This document shows positions 1 to 8,518 of a DNA stretch of 64,000 bases, piece by piece. The stretch covers positions 1 to 64,000 of the forward strand of contig JAQTYQ010000002.1 in NCBI GenBank assembly GCA_028688225.1, given 5' to 3'. The position numbers and the translations under genes are program-made. Each line of letters begins with the position of its first letter. Positions within the stretch are counted from its first letter, which is position 1. The notes under the pieces were generated by a model that ran no database searches, was not told where the DNA came from, and was given only the letters and a program-made list of their open reading frames with translations. Origin of the DNA: Opitutaceae bacterium (GTDB lineage: Bacteria; Verrucomicrobiota; Verrucomicrobiia; Opitutales; Opitutaceae).

Positions 1-2
1 CC

Positions 3-77
3 CGCCTCGAACAACATTACCAAATGCTGCAACAGCAAATGCACGAGACGCTCGACCACCTCAAACTCGCCGCGTGA
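3..77 (+). CDS. C-terminal tail of a gene truncated by the window edge
   Basis: Only the last 24 codons are present, ending in TGA at 75-77. The peptide is helical and rich in Gln, His and Leu (ending LDHLKLAA), as in the C-terminal coiled coil of MerR-type regulators. The fragment is too short to assign a family, and the reading frame itself is inferred from the uninterrupted, plausible composition. Confidence 0.35.
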   Translation, partial: RLEQHYQMLQQQMHETLDHLKLAA

Positions 78-215
78 CTCTACCACCAGGACAAACATGT
101 TGGTCTCCGCCCTCCGATAGTCAGACATAGAAGCCCAACAACGGCCCCTGCCGATGGGGAATGGGACACTTGTACTTGCTTTGACCTGCGAGGGGCGGGA
201 CGTCATCATGGCGGC

Positions 216-1412
216 ATGGGTGACCGGGACCGAGACACGTTGCGCGCCGAGCCCGCGCCGTGGCGCCAATGGGGCACGGATCTGGACGCGCAATCGGTGG
301 AGCAGATGAAGAACGCCTGCGCCCTGCCGGTGAGCGTGCGCGGCGCGCTCATGCCCGACGCGCATGTGGGCTACGGCCTGCCCATCGGCGGCGTGCTCGC
401 GACCGACCGGGCCGTCATCCCGTTCGCCGTGGGGGTGGACATCGCCTGCCGGATGAAGCTCTCGGTGCTCGACCTGCCGGTGGCCTGGCTGCGGGACCAC
501 CGGACGCGCCTCGCGCAGGCCATCGAGCAGGAGACCCGGTTCGGCGTCGGCGTGGAATTCAAGACCCCGCGCCAGCATCCCGTCATGGACGAGGACTGGA
601 GCGTCAGTCCCGTGACGCACGTCCACCGCGACAAGGCCTGGCGCCAGCTCGGCACGAGCGGCAGCGGCAATCATTTTGTGGAGTTCGGCCTGCTCACCCT
701 GCGTAGCCCCCTGCCGGGCCTGTCCGCGGGCGAACACCTAGCCCTGCTCAGCCACAGCGGCAGTCGCGGCACCGGCGCGCTCGTCTGCGAGCATTACAGC
801 AAGCTGGCCATGCGGAAGCGCGAGCATCTGCCGAAGGCATTGGCGCGGCTAGCGTGGCTGTCGCTCGATGAGGACGAGGGCCGGGAATACTGGGCGGCCA
901 TGGAGCTCATGGGGAAATACGCCTCGGCCAACCATGCGTGCATCCATCGGCACATCGCGGCCAATCTCGGCGTCCGCGTGATCTTCGCAGTGGAGAATCA
1001 CCACAATTTCGCTTGGCGGGAGTCACTTAAAGGCCGCGAGGTCATCGTGCATCGCAAGGGGGCCACACCTGCGGCCACGGGCGCGCTCGGAGTCATTCCC
1101 GGTTCGATGGCTTCGCCCGGGTTTGTCGTCCGCGGCAAGGGCAATCCGGAATCGCTCTGCTCGGCGGCGCACGGCGCCGGGCGGCTGATGAGCCGGGCAC
1201 AGGCAAAAAAGACGCTCGACTGGAAGGCGGCGCGGCGCCTGCTCGATGCCGCCGGCGTCACCCTGATCTCAGCCGGTCTCGACGAGGCGCCGATGGTTTA
1301 CAAGGATATCCACACGGTCATGCGCGCCCAGGACGATCTGGTGGAAATTCTGGCGCGCTTCGATCCGCGATTGGTGAAGATGGCGCCGCCCGGAGAGCGG
1401 CCGGAGGACTGA
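216..1412 (+). CDS. rtcB: RtcB family RNA ligase
   Basis: RtcB joins RNA 2',3'-cyclic phosphate or 3'-phosphate ends to 5'-OH ends, using GTP and Mn2+, in RNA repair or tRNA healing. The 398 residues carry the family signatures in order: MPDAHVGYGLPIGG (about 46-59), GVDIACRM (73-80, metal-binding Asp and Cys), GTSGSGNHFVEF (146-157), HSGSRG (180-185), ENHHNFAW (260-267), HRKGATPA (279-286) and AAHGAGR (317-323), whose His is the guanylylated residue. Length is close to the roughly 400-residue bacterial enzymes. The ATG at 216 is the first start before the conserved region. No archease, RtcA or RtcR gene lies beside it, so it appears to be a stand-alone gene. Gly and Gly of the classical GVDIGCGM are Ala and Arg here. 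Confidence 0.93.
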   Translation: MGDRDRDTLRAEPAPWRQWGTDLDAQSVEQMKNACALPVSVRGALMPDAHVGYGLPIGGVLATDRAVIPFAVGVDIACRMKLSVLDLPVAWLRDHRTRLAQAIEQETRFGVGVEFKTPRQHPVMDEDWSVSPVTHVHRDKAWRQLGTSGSGNHFVEFGLLTLRSPLPGLSAGEHLALLSHSGSRGTGALVCEHYSKLAMRKREHLPKALARLAWLSLDEDEGREYWAAMELMGKYASANHACIHRHIAANLGVRVIFAVENHHNFAWRESLKGREVIVHRKGATPAATGALGVIPGSMASPGFVVRGKGNPESLCSAAHGAGRLMSRAQAKKTLDWKAARRLLDAAGVTLISAGLDEAPMVYKDIHTVMRAQDDLVEILARFDPRLVKMAPPGERPED

Positions 1413-1718
1413 AGCGCCTCTCCTATCGCTTGGAGCGGTCCGGCCTGTTTGGCACGATCACCCCCGTGGCCGACCAGGACGATGGCGATGACGACCACGA
1501 CGGCGACGGAGACTGAGCCCGTCTTCCCATGGAGCGTCGTGCATCCGCCGGCAGGACGACTGGAGCAAGGACATCGGTGCTCTCGGCCGTCCCCTGCGCG
1601 GGCGGGGCGCTCCGGACGCCGGGAGCGCGTGCAGGGCTCCGTGGAAAGGTTCCCGTGTTTTTCTGGGAAAAGTGATGGCCGCCCGCATCCGGCGCCGTTC
1701 GGCGGCGTCAACGCAGTC
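1413..1718. other. Intergenic stretch with no supported gene
   Basis: About 300 bases between rtcB and the exported protein. An open frame runs through it into the next gene, but its translation is low-complexity and lies before a convincing signal peptide, so I treat it as non-coding. No terminator or promoter is clear. Confidence 0.5.
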
Positions 1719-2126
1719 ATGAAGGCCAAACTGATTCTCTCCTGCCTCCTCGCAGCCGGCCTGGTGTCCTCAGCCCGGGCGCAGCTTTTTGGTCCGGAGA
1801 CCTCCCGCAACATCCTGCTGGGTGGGATCGCGGGTGCGATCATCGGTGACAACAATCATCATCAGGCGGCGGCCGGCGCGTTGTTCGGCGCCACCGCCGG
1901 TTATCTTTGGAGCCAGGCTACGGTGCCGGCGGGCCGGCCGGTAGTGGTGACCGCTCGGCCCCCGGCGGTCGTCTATGCCCGGTCACCGGCCTGCCCGCCT
2001 CCCCCGGTGGTCTGCTATCGCGCCTGCCCGGCCCCGGTCCGGGTCGTCGTGGTGGCGCCGGCTGGCGGATATTGCCACCGGACGGTGGTGGTTCATTCCC
2101 GCCGCCATCGCTGGCATCGCCGGTAG
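1719..2126 (+). CDS. Small exported glycine-zipper-like protein
   Basis: The protein has 135 residues and begins with a signal peptide (MKAKLILSCLLAAGLVSSARA, cleavage after about residue 21). A Gly/Ala-rich stretch follows (NILLGGIAGAIIGDNNHHQAAAGALFGATAGY), typical of glycine-zipper outer-membrane or periplasmic proteins. The tail is rich in Pro, Val, Cys and Arg and ends in a basic His/Arg cluster. The ATG at 1719 is chosen because it starts exactly at the signal peptide, although the frame is open further upstream. Function is unknown; glycine zippers often insert into or associate with membranes. Confidence 0.7.
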   Translation: MKAKLILSCLLAAGLVSSARAQLFGPETSRNILLGGIAGAIIGDNNHHQAAAGALFGATAGYLWSQATVPAGRPVVVTARPPAVVYARSPACPPPPVVCYRACPAPVRVVVVAPAGGYCHRTVVVHSRRHRWHRR

Positions 2127-2181
2127 TCTGGAGCAACCGCCGGGGTCGCCGCCTTTTCGCGGGCGGCGCGGAAAGAAGGCT

Positions 2182-3072
2182 TCAGTCCGCCTCCGCTGGA
2201 TGGCGGGCTTGGTGGAGCTGCCAGGAGTTCCACAGGTTGTGCCAGAGCATGTAGCAGGTGGGCCCGAGCGCGACGAGCGGGTTGGCGTAGGTGAGGGCGA
2301 GGTAGATGGTGAACGAGGTGTTCTTCTGTCCGAGCGACTGGCTGGCTTCGCGGCGAAACTCCCGCCCGCCGATCACCCGTCCGAGCGCGAAGTTGGCGGC
2401 GCACACGGCGGCGCTGATGGCCGCGATCTTGCCGAGCACGCCGAGCGGAAGATCCGTTTGCGTGCGCAGGAAATGCGAACCGGTCGCCGTGACGATAAAG
2501 AGCGTCAGCACCCACAGGCCGAATGACACATTGCGCAGATGCCCGGGCCACTCCGCGGCCCGGGCATGCAATGTCCGCAACAGCCACGCCGCGACCATGG
2601 GCCCGAAAACAACCAGCCCCACACTGCCGAGCACCTGGGCGAACGCTTCCGGCGTGGCGCGGCCCAGCACGAGCGGGAGCAGGCCCGGCAGCAGCGCCGC
2701 GATGACGAGGTTGGTGAGGAGGGACGCCGCGATCACGTACTCCACGCGTCCCCGCAGGAAGCTCATCACGACCGGCGCGGCCATCGCCGTGGGTGCGATG
2801 CCGGTGAAGAACGCCGCCAGCGCCACCTCGCGTCCGCCCACGAGCCAGCCCAGCCCCCACGCCGCGAAGCTCATCGCCACGTTCGCCGCCAGCAGGATCA
2901 CATGGCTGCGATGGATGGCCTGGCGCGACAGCCGCGTCTGCAGAAACACCAGGAACAGCATGCCCATGACCGTCCAGCGGATGGCCCAGGCCGCGGCTTG
3001 CGCCTGGGGCAGCAGCACGCCCAGGATCATGCCCGCGACGAGGGCGAGCGTACGGATAAGGCCGGGTTTCAT
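2182..3072 (-). CDS. Bile acid:sodium symporter (BASS) family transporter
   Basis: This is an inner-membrane secondary transporter of 296 residues with about nine to ten hydrophobic helices. The pattern matches the BASS/ACR3-like fold: a helix with FLQTRLSR near residue 45, a helix-breaking TGIAPTAMAAPVVMSFL segment around residue 95, and a polar EASQSLGQKNTSFTIYLALTY segment near 245 that resembles the family's crossover motif. The start at 3072 (MKPGLIRTLAL) places the first helix at the N-terminus; an upstream in-frame ATG would add 24 polar residues. The substrate cannot be read from sequence. Family members move bile acids, keto acids, pantoate or other organic anions with sodium. It stands alone and converges with the upstream exported-protein gene. 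Confidence 0.8.
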   Translation of the reverse strand: MKPGLIRTLALVAGMILGVLLPQAQAAAWAIRWTVMGMLFLVFLQTRLSRQAIHRSHVILLAANVAMSFAAWGLGWLVGGREVALAAFFTGIAPTAMAAPVVMSFLRGRVEYVIAASLLTNLVIAALLPGLLPLVLGRATPEAFAQVLGSVGLVVFGPMVAAWLLRTLHARAAEWPGHLRNVSFGLWVLTLFIVTATGSHFLRTQTDLPLGVLGKIAAISAAVCAANFALGRVIGGREFRREASQSLGQKNTSFTIYLALTYANPLVALGPTCYMLWHNLWNSWQLHQARHPAEAD

Positions 3073-3302
3073 GGACGAAGGGTCCCGAGCAAAACCGTCT
3101 CCATCCCGCAACGCAATGGCGCATCGCGGTTCCCGGCGGCGCAACCGTCGAAGCTCGCCAAAAACTGCGTAGCAGCCGAGGTCACGAGGCTGAGGGTTAG
3201 CGGCGGCTCACAGCCTCCTGACGTCGGCCGCTACACCCGACTGCATGGCCCCCGCTCAGCGAGGCCGGCGACAGAGGTCCATCGGCTTCACGCCGATGGA
3301 TC

Positions 3303-3758
3303 TCATCCGGTAGTTGCACCTGCCGCCGGCCGGCTCGACGTGGCGCCGGCTTGGAACAGCCCGTCGAGCACGGTCTGCACCATGAAGTCCGGGGTCTTCA
3401 GGAACGCCGTTGGCCGAAAATAACGGGTGGTGGCCAGCAGACGGTCCGAGGAGGCTTCGCGCAGCGTGACGCTGAAGGCAATCAGGTAGTTCTTGAAGTC
3501 CCAGTCCCAGCGGTCCTCGTAGTTGAGATACGCCTTGGCGCCGGGCGGCATCAGGGTGATCGGTCCGCTCTCGGCCTGAAAGCCGCGGGCCCGTAATTCC
3601 CGCACGATGATCCCGTGGAGGTCGTGATTGTCGTTCAGGTTTTCCACCACGTAAATGTGCCTCAGCTGGCCGAGGTCGGCCTTGGGCTCGAGGTGCGTGT
3701 CGAGGGTCGAACAGCCGGCGAGCAGCAGGGCCGGCAGCAGCAGGACTGGAAGTTTCAT
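3303..3758 (-). CDS. Small predicted lipoprotein
   Basis: The 151-residue protein begins with a lipoprotein signal (MKLPVLLLPALLLAGCST) containing the lipobox LLAGC, so it should be lipidated at Cys16 and anchored in a membrane. The mature part has an alternating hydrophobic pattern (RHIYVVENLNDNHDLHGIIVRELRARGF, then SVTLREASSDRLLATTRY), resembling short outer-membrane lipoproteins of the DUF4136 or LptE-like kind, but I cannot assign a family. The start at 3758 was chosen over a longer frame because it sits at the signal peptide. No partner gene is evident. Confidence 0.75.
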   Translation of the reverse strand: MKLPVLLLPALLLAGCSTLDTHLEPKADLGQLRHIYVVENLNDNHDLHGIIVRELRARGFQAESGPITLMPPGAKAYLNYEDRWDWDFKNYLIAFSVTLREASSDRLLATTRYFRPTAFLKTPDFMVQTVLDGLFQAGATSSRPAAGATTG

Positions 3759-3849
3759 CAGGAACAAGAGAGGAATGCCGGTGGCAGGCTGATGGTACCC
3801 GGCATTTCCGGCGAGCACTTTGCCGGACAGCAGAGCGCCGCCCGACCGG

Positions 3850-4014
3850 TCAGACAAAGGGCCTGGGTGCGGTGTTTTGCGCGACATAGAGCGGGTGCTT
3901 GGGCTGGCCGCTGGCGTTGCGCTCGAGGCAGAAGGTCTTTTTCGGGTCGAGGCCGGCCCGCACCTGCCGGTCGCGACCGAGGTGGTGCTCGTCGGCGGTG
4001 CTTATTGGACTCAT
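3850..4014 (-). pseudogene. Relic of a DUF1643-like gene with an internal deletion
   Basis: The minus-strand frame reads SPISTADE, then RDRQVRAGLDPKKTFCLERN and SGQPKHPLYV before a stop at 3850-3852. DUF1643 proteins begin with a NPSTADE-type motif and end with a CLGLTKDGxPRHPLYL-type motif about 100 residues later. Here both ends seem to be present with the middle missing, leaving about 55 codons. The assignment rests on two short motifs and is tentative. The relic borders the left side of island A. Confidence 0.45.
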
Positions 4015-4127
4015 GAGGTCATAATGCAATAGATGGCCTCTATGGACGATGAACATATGGCATAGGTGAGTTCGGCTATGCGGTCATATGTGGAGGATTT
4101 TACCAGATAGGGTCGGCGGTCGCAGTT

Positions 4128-5135
4128 TTATCGCGTCCGCAAGCGATCGAGCCACCTGACCCACAGTTGGCGGTATAGAGGGTTGGTACAACCTTCCATC
4201 ACCAGTTCGCATTTGCCTAGCTCACTTCTCTTTCGAAGTCCTTCAGCGATCAATACGCGAAGGATGTTTCCAAACGCAGCGGGCAGTTCTGTGGAGGAGA
4301 CGCGATCGACAAGGCGGCCCGCTTGGAGGTTGGGATCGATGATCATCTCGACTGCGACCGAAAGCTCTGCAAAGACCTTCTCAGAATCGAGGTAGGGTAG
4401 CGCCAAAGAATCGGCATTCGGCGCCGCGCTTAGCGGCGTAGCTAGGATGACGTTCGGCAGATCGCTCTCATATGCATGCAGGCTGTCGCTTACGTGGTGG
4501 TAGCACCCTGGTGCAACGCCCAGCCATCCGGCGAGGATTTCTTGGAGGCTCATGAACTGAACGAAGTCATATGGAATTCCTCTAAAAATGTCATTGCTGC
4601 GCATGACCTGAACCCACTCTAAGCGTCCGTTACGGACTTTAAGGAGGGAGACGATATTGCACGGTATATCTGTGGCAGTCGGGATCCCGGATTCCTCGGG
4701 TAGATCGATCTTTGCGTCCCAGATCTGCAGCACCACCTGCCTGCTATCTGGACAATGTTCCAGCGCGTTGTAGGCGCGTTTCAATTGGTCCAAGCCAAGA
4801 TGATTGCGTAGGCGAAACCCGTAAGCACCATGAAACGTTGGCCCGGTGCCGGCGTATTTTGTGAGCCGCGGATTAAAATATGTGAGAAACGCCGCGTCGT
4901 TACGTCCACAAACGGTCCAAATTAATTCAGCGAAGGCATATGACGGGTTACATGCTGGTGCTCGGGAGACCACCCAACGTTGCTTTGAATCTTCGATCGA
5001 GATCGTCGCGTGCAGAATCTCTCTGGTCGGGCCACAGCGGCTGTTTTGGTGGCGGATCGATTGATCCCGGCGCAGGAGTTCGGCCACCTTGAGCCATGCT
5101 TCGTCCGCGGATATGCCTGCAAATGCCGTGAACAT
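4128..5135 (-). CDS. Thymidylate synthase-like protein with Asp at the base-selecting position
   Basis: Last gene of the six-gene island A operon; it starts one base after the kinase-fusion gene ends. The 335 residues match the ThyA/dCMP hydroxymethylase fold: IPCN with the catalytic Cys159, GRLEWVQVMRSNDIFRGIPYD (170-190) and a HHVSDSLHAY region (213-222). Aligned by eye to E. coli ThyA, Arg179 and Ser180 correspond to Arg166 and Ser167, Asp182 to Asp169, and His220/Tyr222 to His207/Tyr209. The ThyA Asn177 that recognises dUMP is Asp190 here. In phage T4 dCMP hydroxymethylase this position is also Asp, giving dCMP preference. The C-terminus extends beyond ThyA and lacks its usual ending. I infer C5 methylation or hydroxymethylation of a pyrimidine nucleotide, perhaps dCMP, rather than housekeeping thymidylate synthesis. 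Confidence 0.8.
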   Translation of the reverse strand: MFTAFAGISADEAWLKVAELLRRDQSIRHQNSRCGPTREILHATISIEDSKQRWVVSRAPACNPSYAFAELIWTVCGRNDAAFLTYFNPRLTKYAGTGPTFHGAYGFRLRNHLGLDQLKRAYNALEHCPDSRQVVLQIWDAKIDLPEESGIPTATDIPCNIVSLLKVRNGRLEWVQVMRSNDIFRGIPYDFVQFMSLQEILAGWLGVAPGCYHHVSDSLHAYESDLPNVILATPLSAAPNADSLALPYLDSEKVFAELSVAVEMIIDPNLQAGRLVDRVSSTELPAAFGNILRVLIAEGLRKRSELGKCELVMEGCTNPLYRQLWVRWLDRLRTR

Positions 5136-5136
5136 G

Positions 5137-6831
5137 TCAATGCTCCGCAGAGATTAACTCGTTTAGACCCCATTTTGGGGAATACCACAGCGGCAATTTC
5201 GTCGAATTGGGCCGAAAGCGCTGCTTTATGCGTTGCCGCTTCGACGTACCATTAAACTCGGGGTGCTTAATGCGGGAATATTTGTCGACCTCACAGAAGA
5301 GATTCTGGCAGTCGATCAACTGAAGTGGGCGTCCCCAAAGGTCCTTAAACTTTAGTCCCAAGCGGTCGAATTCCAGGGCCTGCCGGTCGGCCACGACCCT
5401 GATCATCTCAGCTTCAGTCAAGCCCCCCAAGTCTGAGAAGCATTTGTGGATGCCACTCAACGCGCCGGGACCTGGAACAACGAATTCCATCTCCGAAAAT
5501 ATGGGATGGGGAGCATAGTTGAGGTCGGTGACATATTGGTATGCTAGGAAATCGCCGATGGTCGGGAATGAGCGAAGCAGTTCGAACGCCTTGCCCATTG
5601 ACGGAGCAGACGCAATCTTTTCGGGCAGGTGGGCCTTCATCATCTCCTCAATCAGACGAAGGTGCATGGAATGCTTGTGACCTGTCGGCGCGCTTCGGCC
5701 GCCCGAAGGCATGATATAGGCTGCCGAATAGATGCGCTCACCCCGATTCATGGCGGCGGCTAGGATGTGATCGTATCTTTCGAGCGAGAATTCTCTGTAG
5801 GTCAGCTCGCCGAATTCGCGGCGCAATAGTTCCCAAGTCTCGATGCGATTGAAGGTCTTGAAGAGGAGCGTTCGGAAGAAGACCTCATCGCATGACATGT
5901 CACCCTTGTAGATGACATCGTGCATCAGATATTGGCTAACACGATCGGAAGCCCGGTACGCATTGGTGAATTTGTAGTCACGCAAGATCATGTCTTCGGT
6001 CCAAGGCCACGGCTTATTTTGCCAGCGGGCGAAAAAGATGTTCTGCCTTTCATAGGCAAAACGCCAATAGGTGTCGTAGACGATAGTTGGTTTCGCCGGA
6101 GTCAGGCGGCTGAAAACGGTTGGTCCCTCTGCATAGCCCGCTTTGAGAAACTGAAGCTGACCTTGACGGGCGCTTACTTTGCGAGGCTGGGTGGAAATCG
6201 CAGGGATCGACCATCCGGTCGAGCGGAGGTGGCTAATCATCGAATTGACGCATTCGCTGAGGGACTTGTTGTTGGTCACAATGCGAACGGGGTAAGCGTT
6301 TCGCTCAGTTTCACCGAGGCGCTTATATTCGGTAGTCAGACGCCGCCTGATTTTGGGATCAAGGGGCTGCCGCCCATCCCGACGGGCAACCAAGAATGCC
6401 ACCGCAGGGCGCACTGCTCTCCAATGCAGCTTCTCGAGTTCGATCATAGCCCGAAGCGAAGCTCGATCTGCGCCAGCGGCGATCCCGTAGACCCATGTCG
6501 ACCACCAATAGCGATCCAAGACTACATTGATGCCTAAACGGAGCTTCGGCAGAATGCGTCCTTCAATGGCGTCGATATGTGCGGCGACGTGCAGCACCTG
6601 CAGACTAACGGGATGTATTGGCAGCACATCGCGTGACTGATGGTGCATTTCGTAGATCTGTGCGCCGAGGGTACCGGGCTCGCTTCCGGGAAACGAAAGA
6701 CTTTCGGCGGCATAGCCAGCTTGGATGAGATGCGCAGTCAGAGCCCGGGCGACGGTCGACTTTCCCGATCCATCCGGTCCTTCTACGACAACGAGGCGCC
6801 CGAGTTCGTGAGGGGACTGGTCAGCACACAT
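5137..6831 (-). CDS. Thymidylate kinase-like domain fused to an aGPT-PPlase2-type domain
   Basis: A 564-residue fusion. Residues about 10-205 form a P-loop nucleotide kinase of the thymidylate kinase type: VVVEGPDGSGKST (14-26), a DRY motif (106-108) in the usual dTMP kinase position, and a LID-like RDGRQPLDPKIRRR segment. Residues about 248-560 resemble the family named alpha-glutamyl/putrescinyl thymine pyrophosphorylase clade 2, proposed from genome analysis of DNA hypermodification systems. Key stretches are YWRFAYERQNIFFARW, TNAYRASDRVSQYL, TLLFKTFNRIETWELL, YQYVTDLNYA, GPGALSGIHKCF and LQLIDCQNLFCEVDKY (503-518). The kinase would phosphorylate a modified nucleotide or base, and the second domain would act on the product; this is inference. 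It starts 21 bases after the upstream gene and abuts the second synthase-like gene. Confidence 0.78.
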   Translation of the reverse strand: MCADQSPHELGRLVVVEGPDGSGKSTVARALTAHLIQAGYAAESLSFPGSEPGTLGAQIYEMHHQSRDVLPIHPVSLQVLHVAAHIDAIEGRILPKLRLGINVVLDRYWWSTWVYGIAAGADRASLRAMIELEKLHWRAVRPAVAFLVARRDGRQPLDPKIRRRLTTEYKRLGETERNAYPVRIVTNNKSLSECVNSMISHLRSTGWSIPAISTQPRKVSARQGQLQFLKAGYAEGPTVFSRLTPAKPTIVYDTYWRFAYERQNIFFARWQNKPWPWTEDMILRDYKFTNAYRASDRVSQYLMHDVIYKGDMSCDEVFFRTLLFKTFNRIETWELLRREFGELTYREFSLERYDHILAAAMNRGERIYSAAYIMPSGGRSAPTGHKHSMHLRLIEEMMKAHLPEKIASAPSMGKAFELLRSFPTIGDFLAYQYVTDLNYAPHPIFSEMEFVVPGPGALSGIHKCFSDLGGLTEAEMIRVVADRQALEFDRLGLKFKDLWGRPLQLIDCQNLFCEVDKYSRIKHPEFNGTSKRQRIKQRFRPNSTKLPLWYSPKWGLNELISAEH

Positions 6832-6852
6832 GGATAGTCCAAAAGAAGGAAC

Positions 6853-7668
6853 TCAAGGGAACCGGGACCGGATAAGATCGGCAAGCCCTCGCAGTTGGTT
6901 TTTGGTCCATCCTTGGCCAAGTTCTGGCAGACCAATGAAACAATTGAGGCGCACCATTTTCATGCTCATCTCATGGGCTAGGAAGCACCCGAGATGGCAT
7001 AATCCGAGGTAATTTCCGTAGGCCCTGTCCACGATATATTGCGTCGGATAGAAGGCGCTCACCGCAAGCCCATCGTGGCCATCGTAGGATAGACTAACTT
7101 GTTGCAGGCACGGGAATCCCAAAAGGGCGGCACCGGAGTGATCTTTGGCAGGATCGAAGACGGTTATCTGAAGCGCCGAATGGCGTGAGCTGCGGCCTAC
7201 CGCTCTATCTCGCCGCCAAATAGATATCACGTGCTCTAGCTGGTTCTTCGTTACATGTTCACATTGCCCTTTTAGCAGCTTGGATCCGTGGAAGCTTACC
7301 ATTCGCTCAAAGTAGGTGCCGTGGCCGTTGTGACGATCACGGGCTCGCAAACGTGGCAGGAATTGGGTGAGGTACAACGTCGAGAACGGGCTCACGCTCG
7401 GGCGACCGCGCCTCAACCACACCTCATAGGGAAAGATGGTGGACGCCGAGATCTTGCATGAGAATTTCTTTGGCTGGCTGGCGAGAATTCGGTCGAGCGA
7501 CGAGCGGATCGGTTCGTCTTCGGTCGGGACACCATCAACGAAACCTGTGATTGAGACCATTAATGGAGCGAGATTGGCAGCCCCGCGGTCCATCGCGTGA
7601 AGGAATACACGGCCCCAAGCATGCGAAAGGTTCGATTCAGCGATGATCTCCGGGGTATTAGTCGACAT
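6853..7668 (-). CDS. Divergent thymidylate synthase-like protein
   Basis: A 271-residue protein recognisable as thymidylate-synthase-like only in its C-terminal half: GFPCLQQVSLSY with a Cys187 in the PC motif, then GLAVSAFYPTQYIVDRAYGNYLGLCHLGCFLAHE (200-233). That stretch matches the strand, loop and helix carrying the nucleotide-binding residues of ThyA; Asn219 falls close to ThyA Asn177. The Arg-Ser pair that binds the substrate phosphate is not conserved (PTQY instead of QRS), so the substrate may differ from a nucleoside monophosphate. The start at 7668 overlaps the stop of the ImmA gene by 11 bases and has a strong GGAGG site six bases upstream. An earlier in-frame start would lie deep inside the upstream gene. 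Family membership is less sure than for the gene at 4128. Confidence 0.6.
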   Translation of the reverse strand: MSTNTPEIIAESNLSHAWGRVFLHAMDRGAANLAPLMVSITGFVDGVPTEDEPIRSSLDRILASQPKKFSCKISASTIFPYEVWLRRGRPSVSPFSTLYLTQFLPRLRARDRHNGHGTYFERMVSFHGSKLLKGQCEHVTKNQLEHVISIWRRDRAVGRSSRHSALQITVFDPAKDHSGAALLGFPCLQQVSLSYDGHDGLAVSAFYPTQYIVDRAYGNYLGLCHLGCFLAHEMSMKMVRLNCFIGLPELGQGWTKNQLRGLADLIRSRFP

Positions 7669-8518
7669 CTGGATCCTCCATGTGGCGATAGATGCTCCGG
7701 CCCTCAAAGTCGGCTCTGCTGACGCGGATAAATTTCGCCCAGGCAACCCCTTCAAGAAACGAGCGTGTAATGCCGGGTTTGCGACCCTGAACCAGTGTGC
7801 CTGCAGGAAGGTCGGCGATTACCGCCACATGGCTGCCTTCTAGGACGATACTCTTAGGCAGCAGCGCAGCGTGGCCGACTTGGAGATCAATATTGCCCGC
7901 TGCCCATTGAGAGTCCACGACCACGAGATGCTTAGTCTCGATTTCACCCGCAATCTGACTTCGGATCGCTTTGGGCGAGACCTTGATCAGCTCGCGAGCT
8001 TTGGAGGGCGATATTTGATCGAGCGACCAGCAAAGATGCCGGATAAGCGTTTCGTATCCGACCCCAAGTTCGGCTGAGATGGTAAACAGTTGCAGGGGCG
8101 TCGCGGATGATGGGATCCAACCGCGGCGCGCTAGGAGACGGGCCACGGACCAGGGTGGCATCAATAAATAAGCGGCGAAAAGGTTGGCCAACCGCTCCTC
8201 AGGAGTAGTGGGAGCGTCAGGATCCAGCTCTGGCAAGTGATCGAGGCGGTCGCCGTGCCCGAAATACCAATGGCCGAGCTCATGGGCAGCCGTGAAAGCT
8301 TGGCGCCCTGGTGGTCGAAGAGACGGAACCAAAACAACATTCGTTGCTTTGGCGAACATCCCACCGAAGCTGTTGCCAACAAGGAAGCGCACTTCCAGAC
8401 CTAGCTGTTCGGCCAGATCGAACACACAAACAGGGTCTTCCTTTTGTAGCCCTACACGGCGTCTGATTGTCAGGGCACCCCGGAGCGCCTTTCGCGCTAA
8501 TCCTTGTCCATAGTTCAT
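7658..8518 (-). CDS. ImmA/IrrE family metallopeptidase
   Basis: A 286-residue zinc metalloprotease of the kind that cleaves partner repressors. The zinc site AAHELGHWYFGH (HExxH) sits near residue 80, followed by EERLANLFAAYLLMP, which supplies the third ligand region. An N-terminal helical part (VFDLAEQLGLEV) precedes it, and a roughly 120-residue C-terminal region of unknown fold follows. It overlaps the XRE regulator gene upstream by four bases (ATGA), the classic pairing in which ImmA cuts the XRE repressor to induce a mobile element or stress operon. The C-terminal extension overlaps the thymidylate-synthase-like gene. By analogy it would relieve repression of the promoter at 9160-9188 when some signal, such as DNA damage or infection, is sensed. 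Confidence 0.9.
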   Translation of the reverse strand: MNYGQGLARKALRGALTIRRRVGLQKEDPVCVFDLAEQLGLEVRFLVGNSFGGMFAKATNVVLVPSLRPPGRQAFTAAHELGHWYFGHGDRLDHLPELDPDAPTTPEERLANLFAAYLLMPPWSVARLLARRGWIPSSATPLQLFTISAELGVGYETLIRHLCWSLDQISPSKARELIKVSPKAIRSQIAGEIETKHLVVVDSQWAAGNIDLQVGHAALLPKSIVLEGSHVAVIADLPAGTLVQGRKPGITRSFLEGVAWAKFIRVSRADFEGRSIYRHMEDPDVD

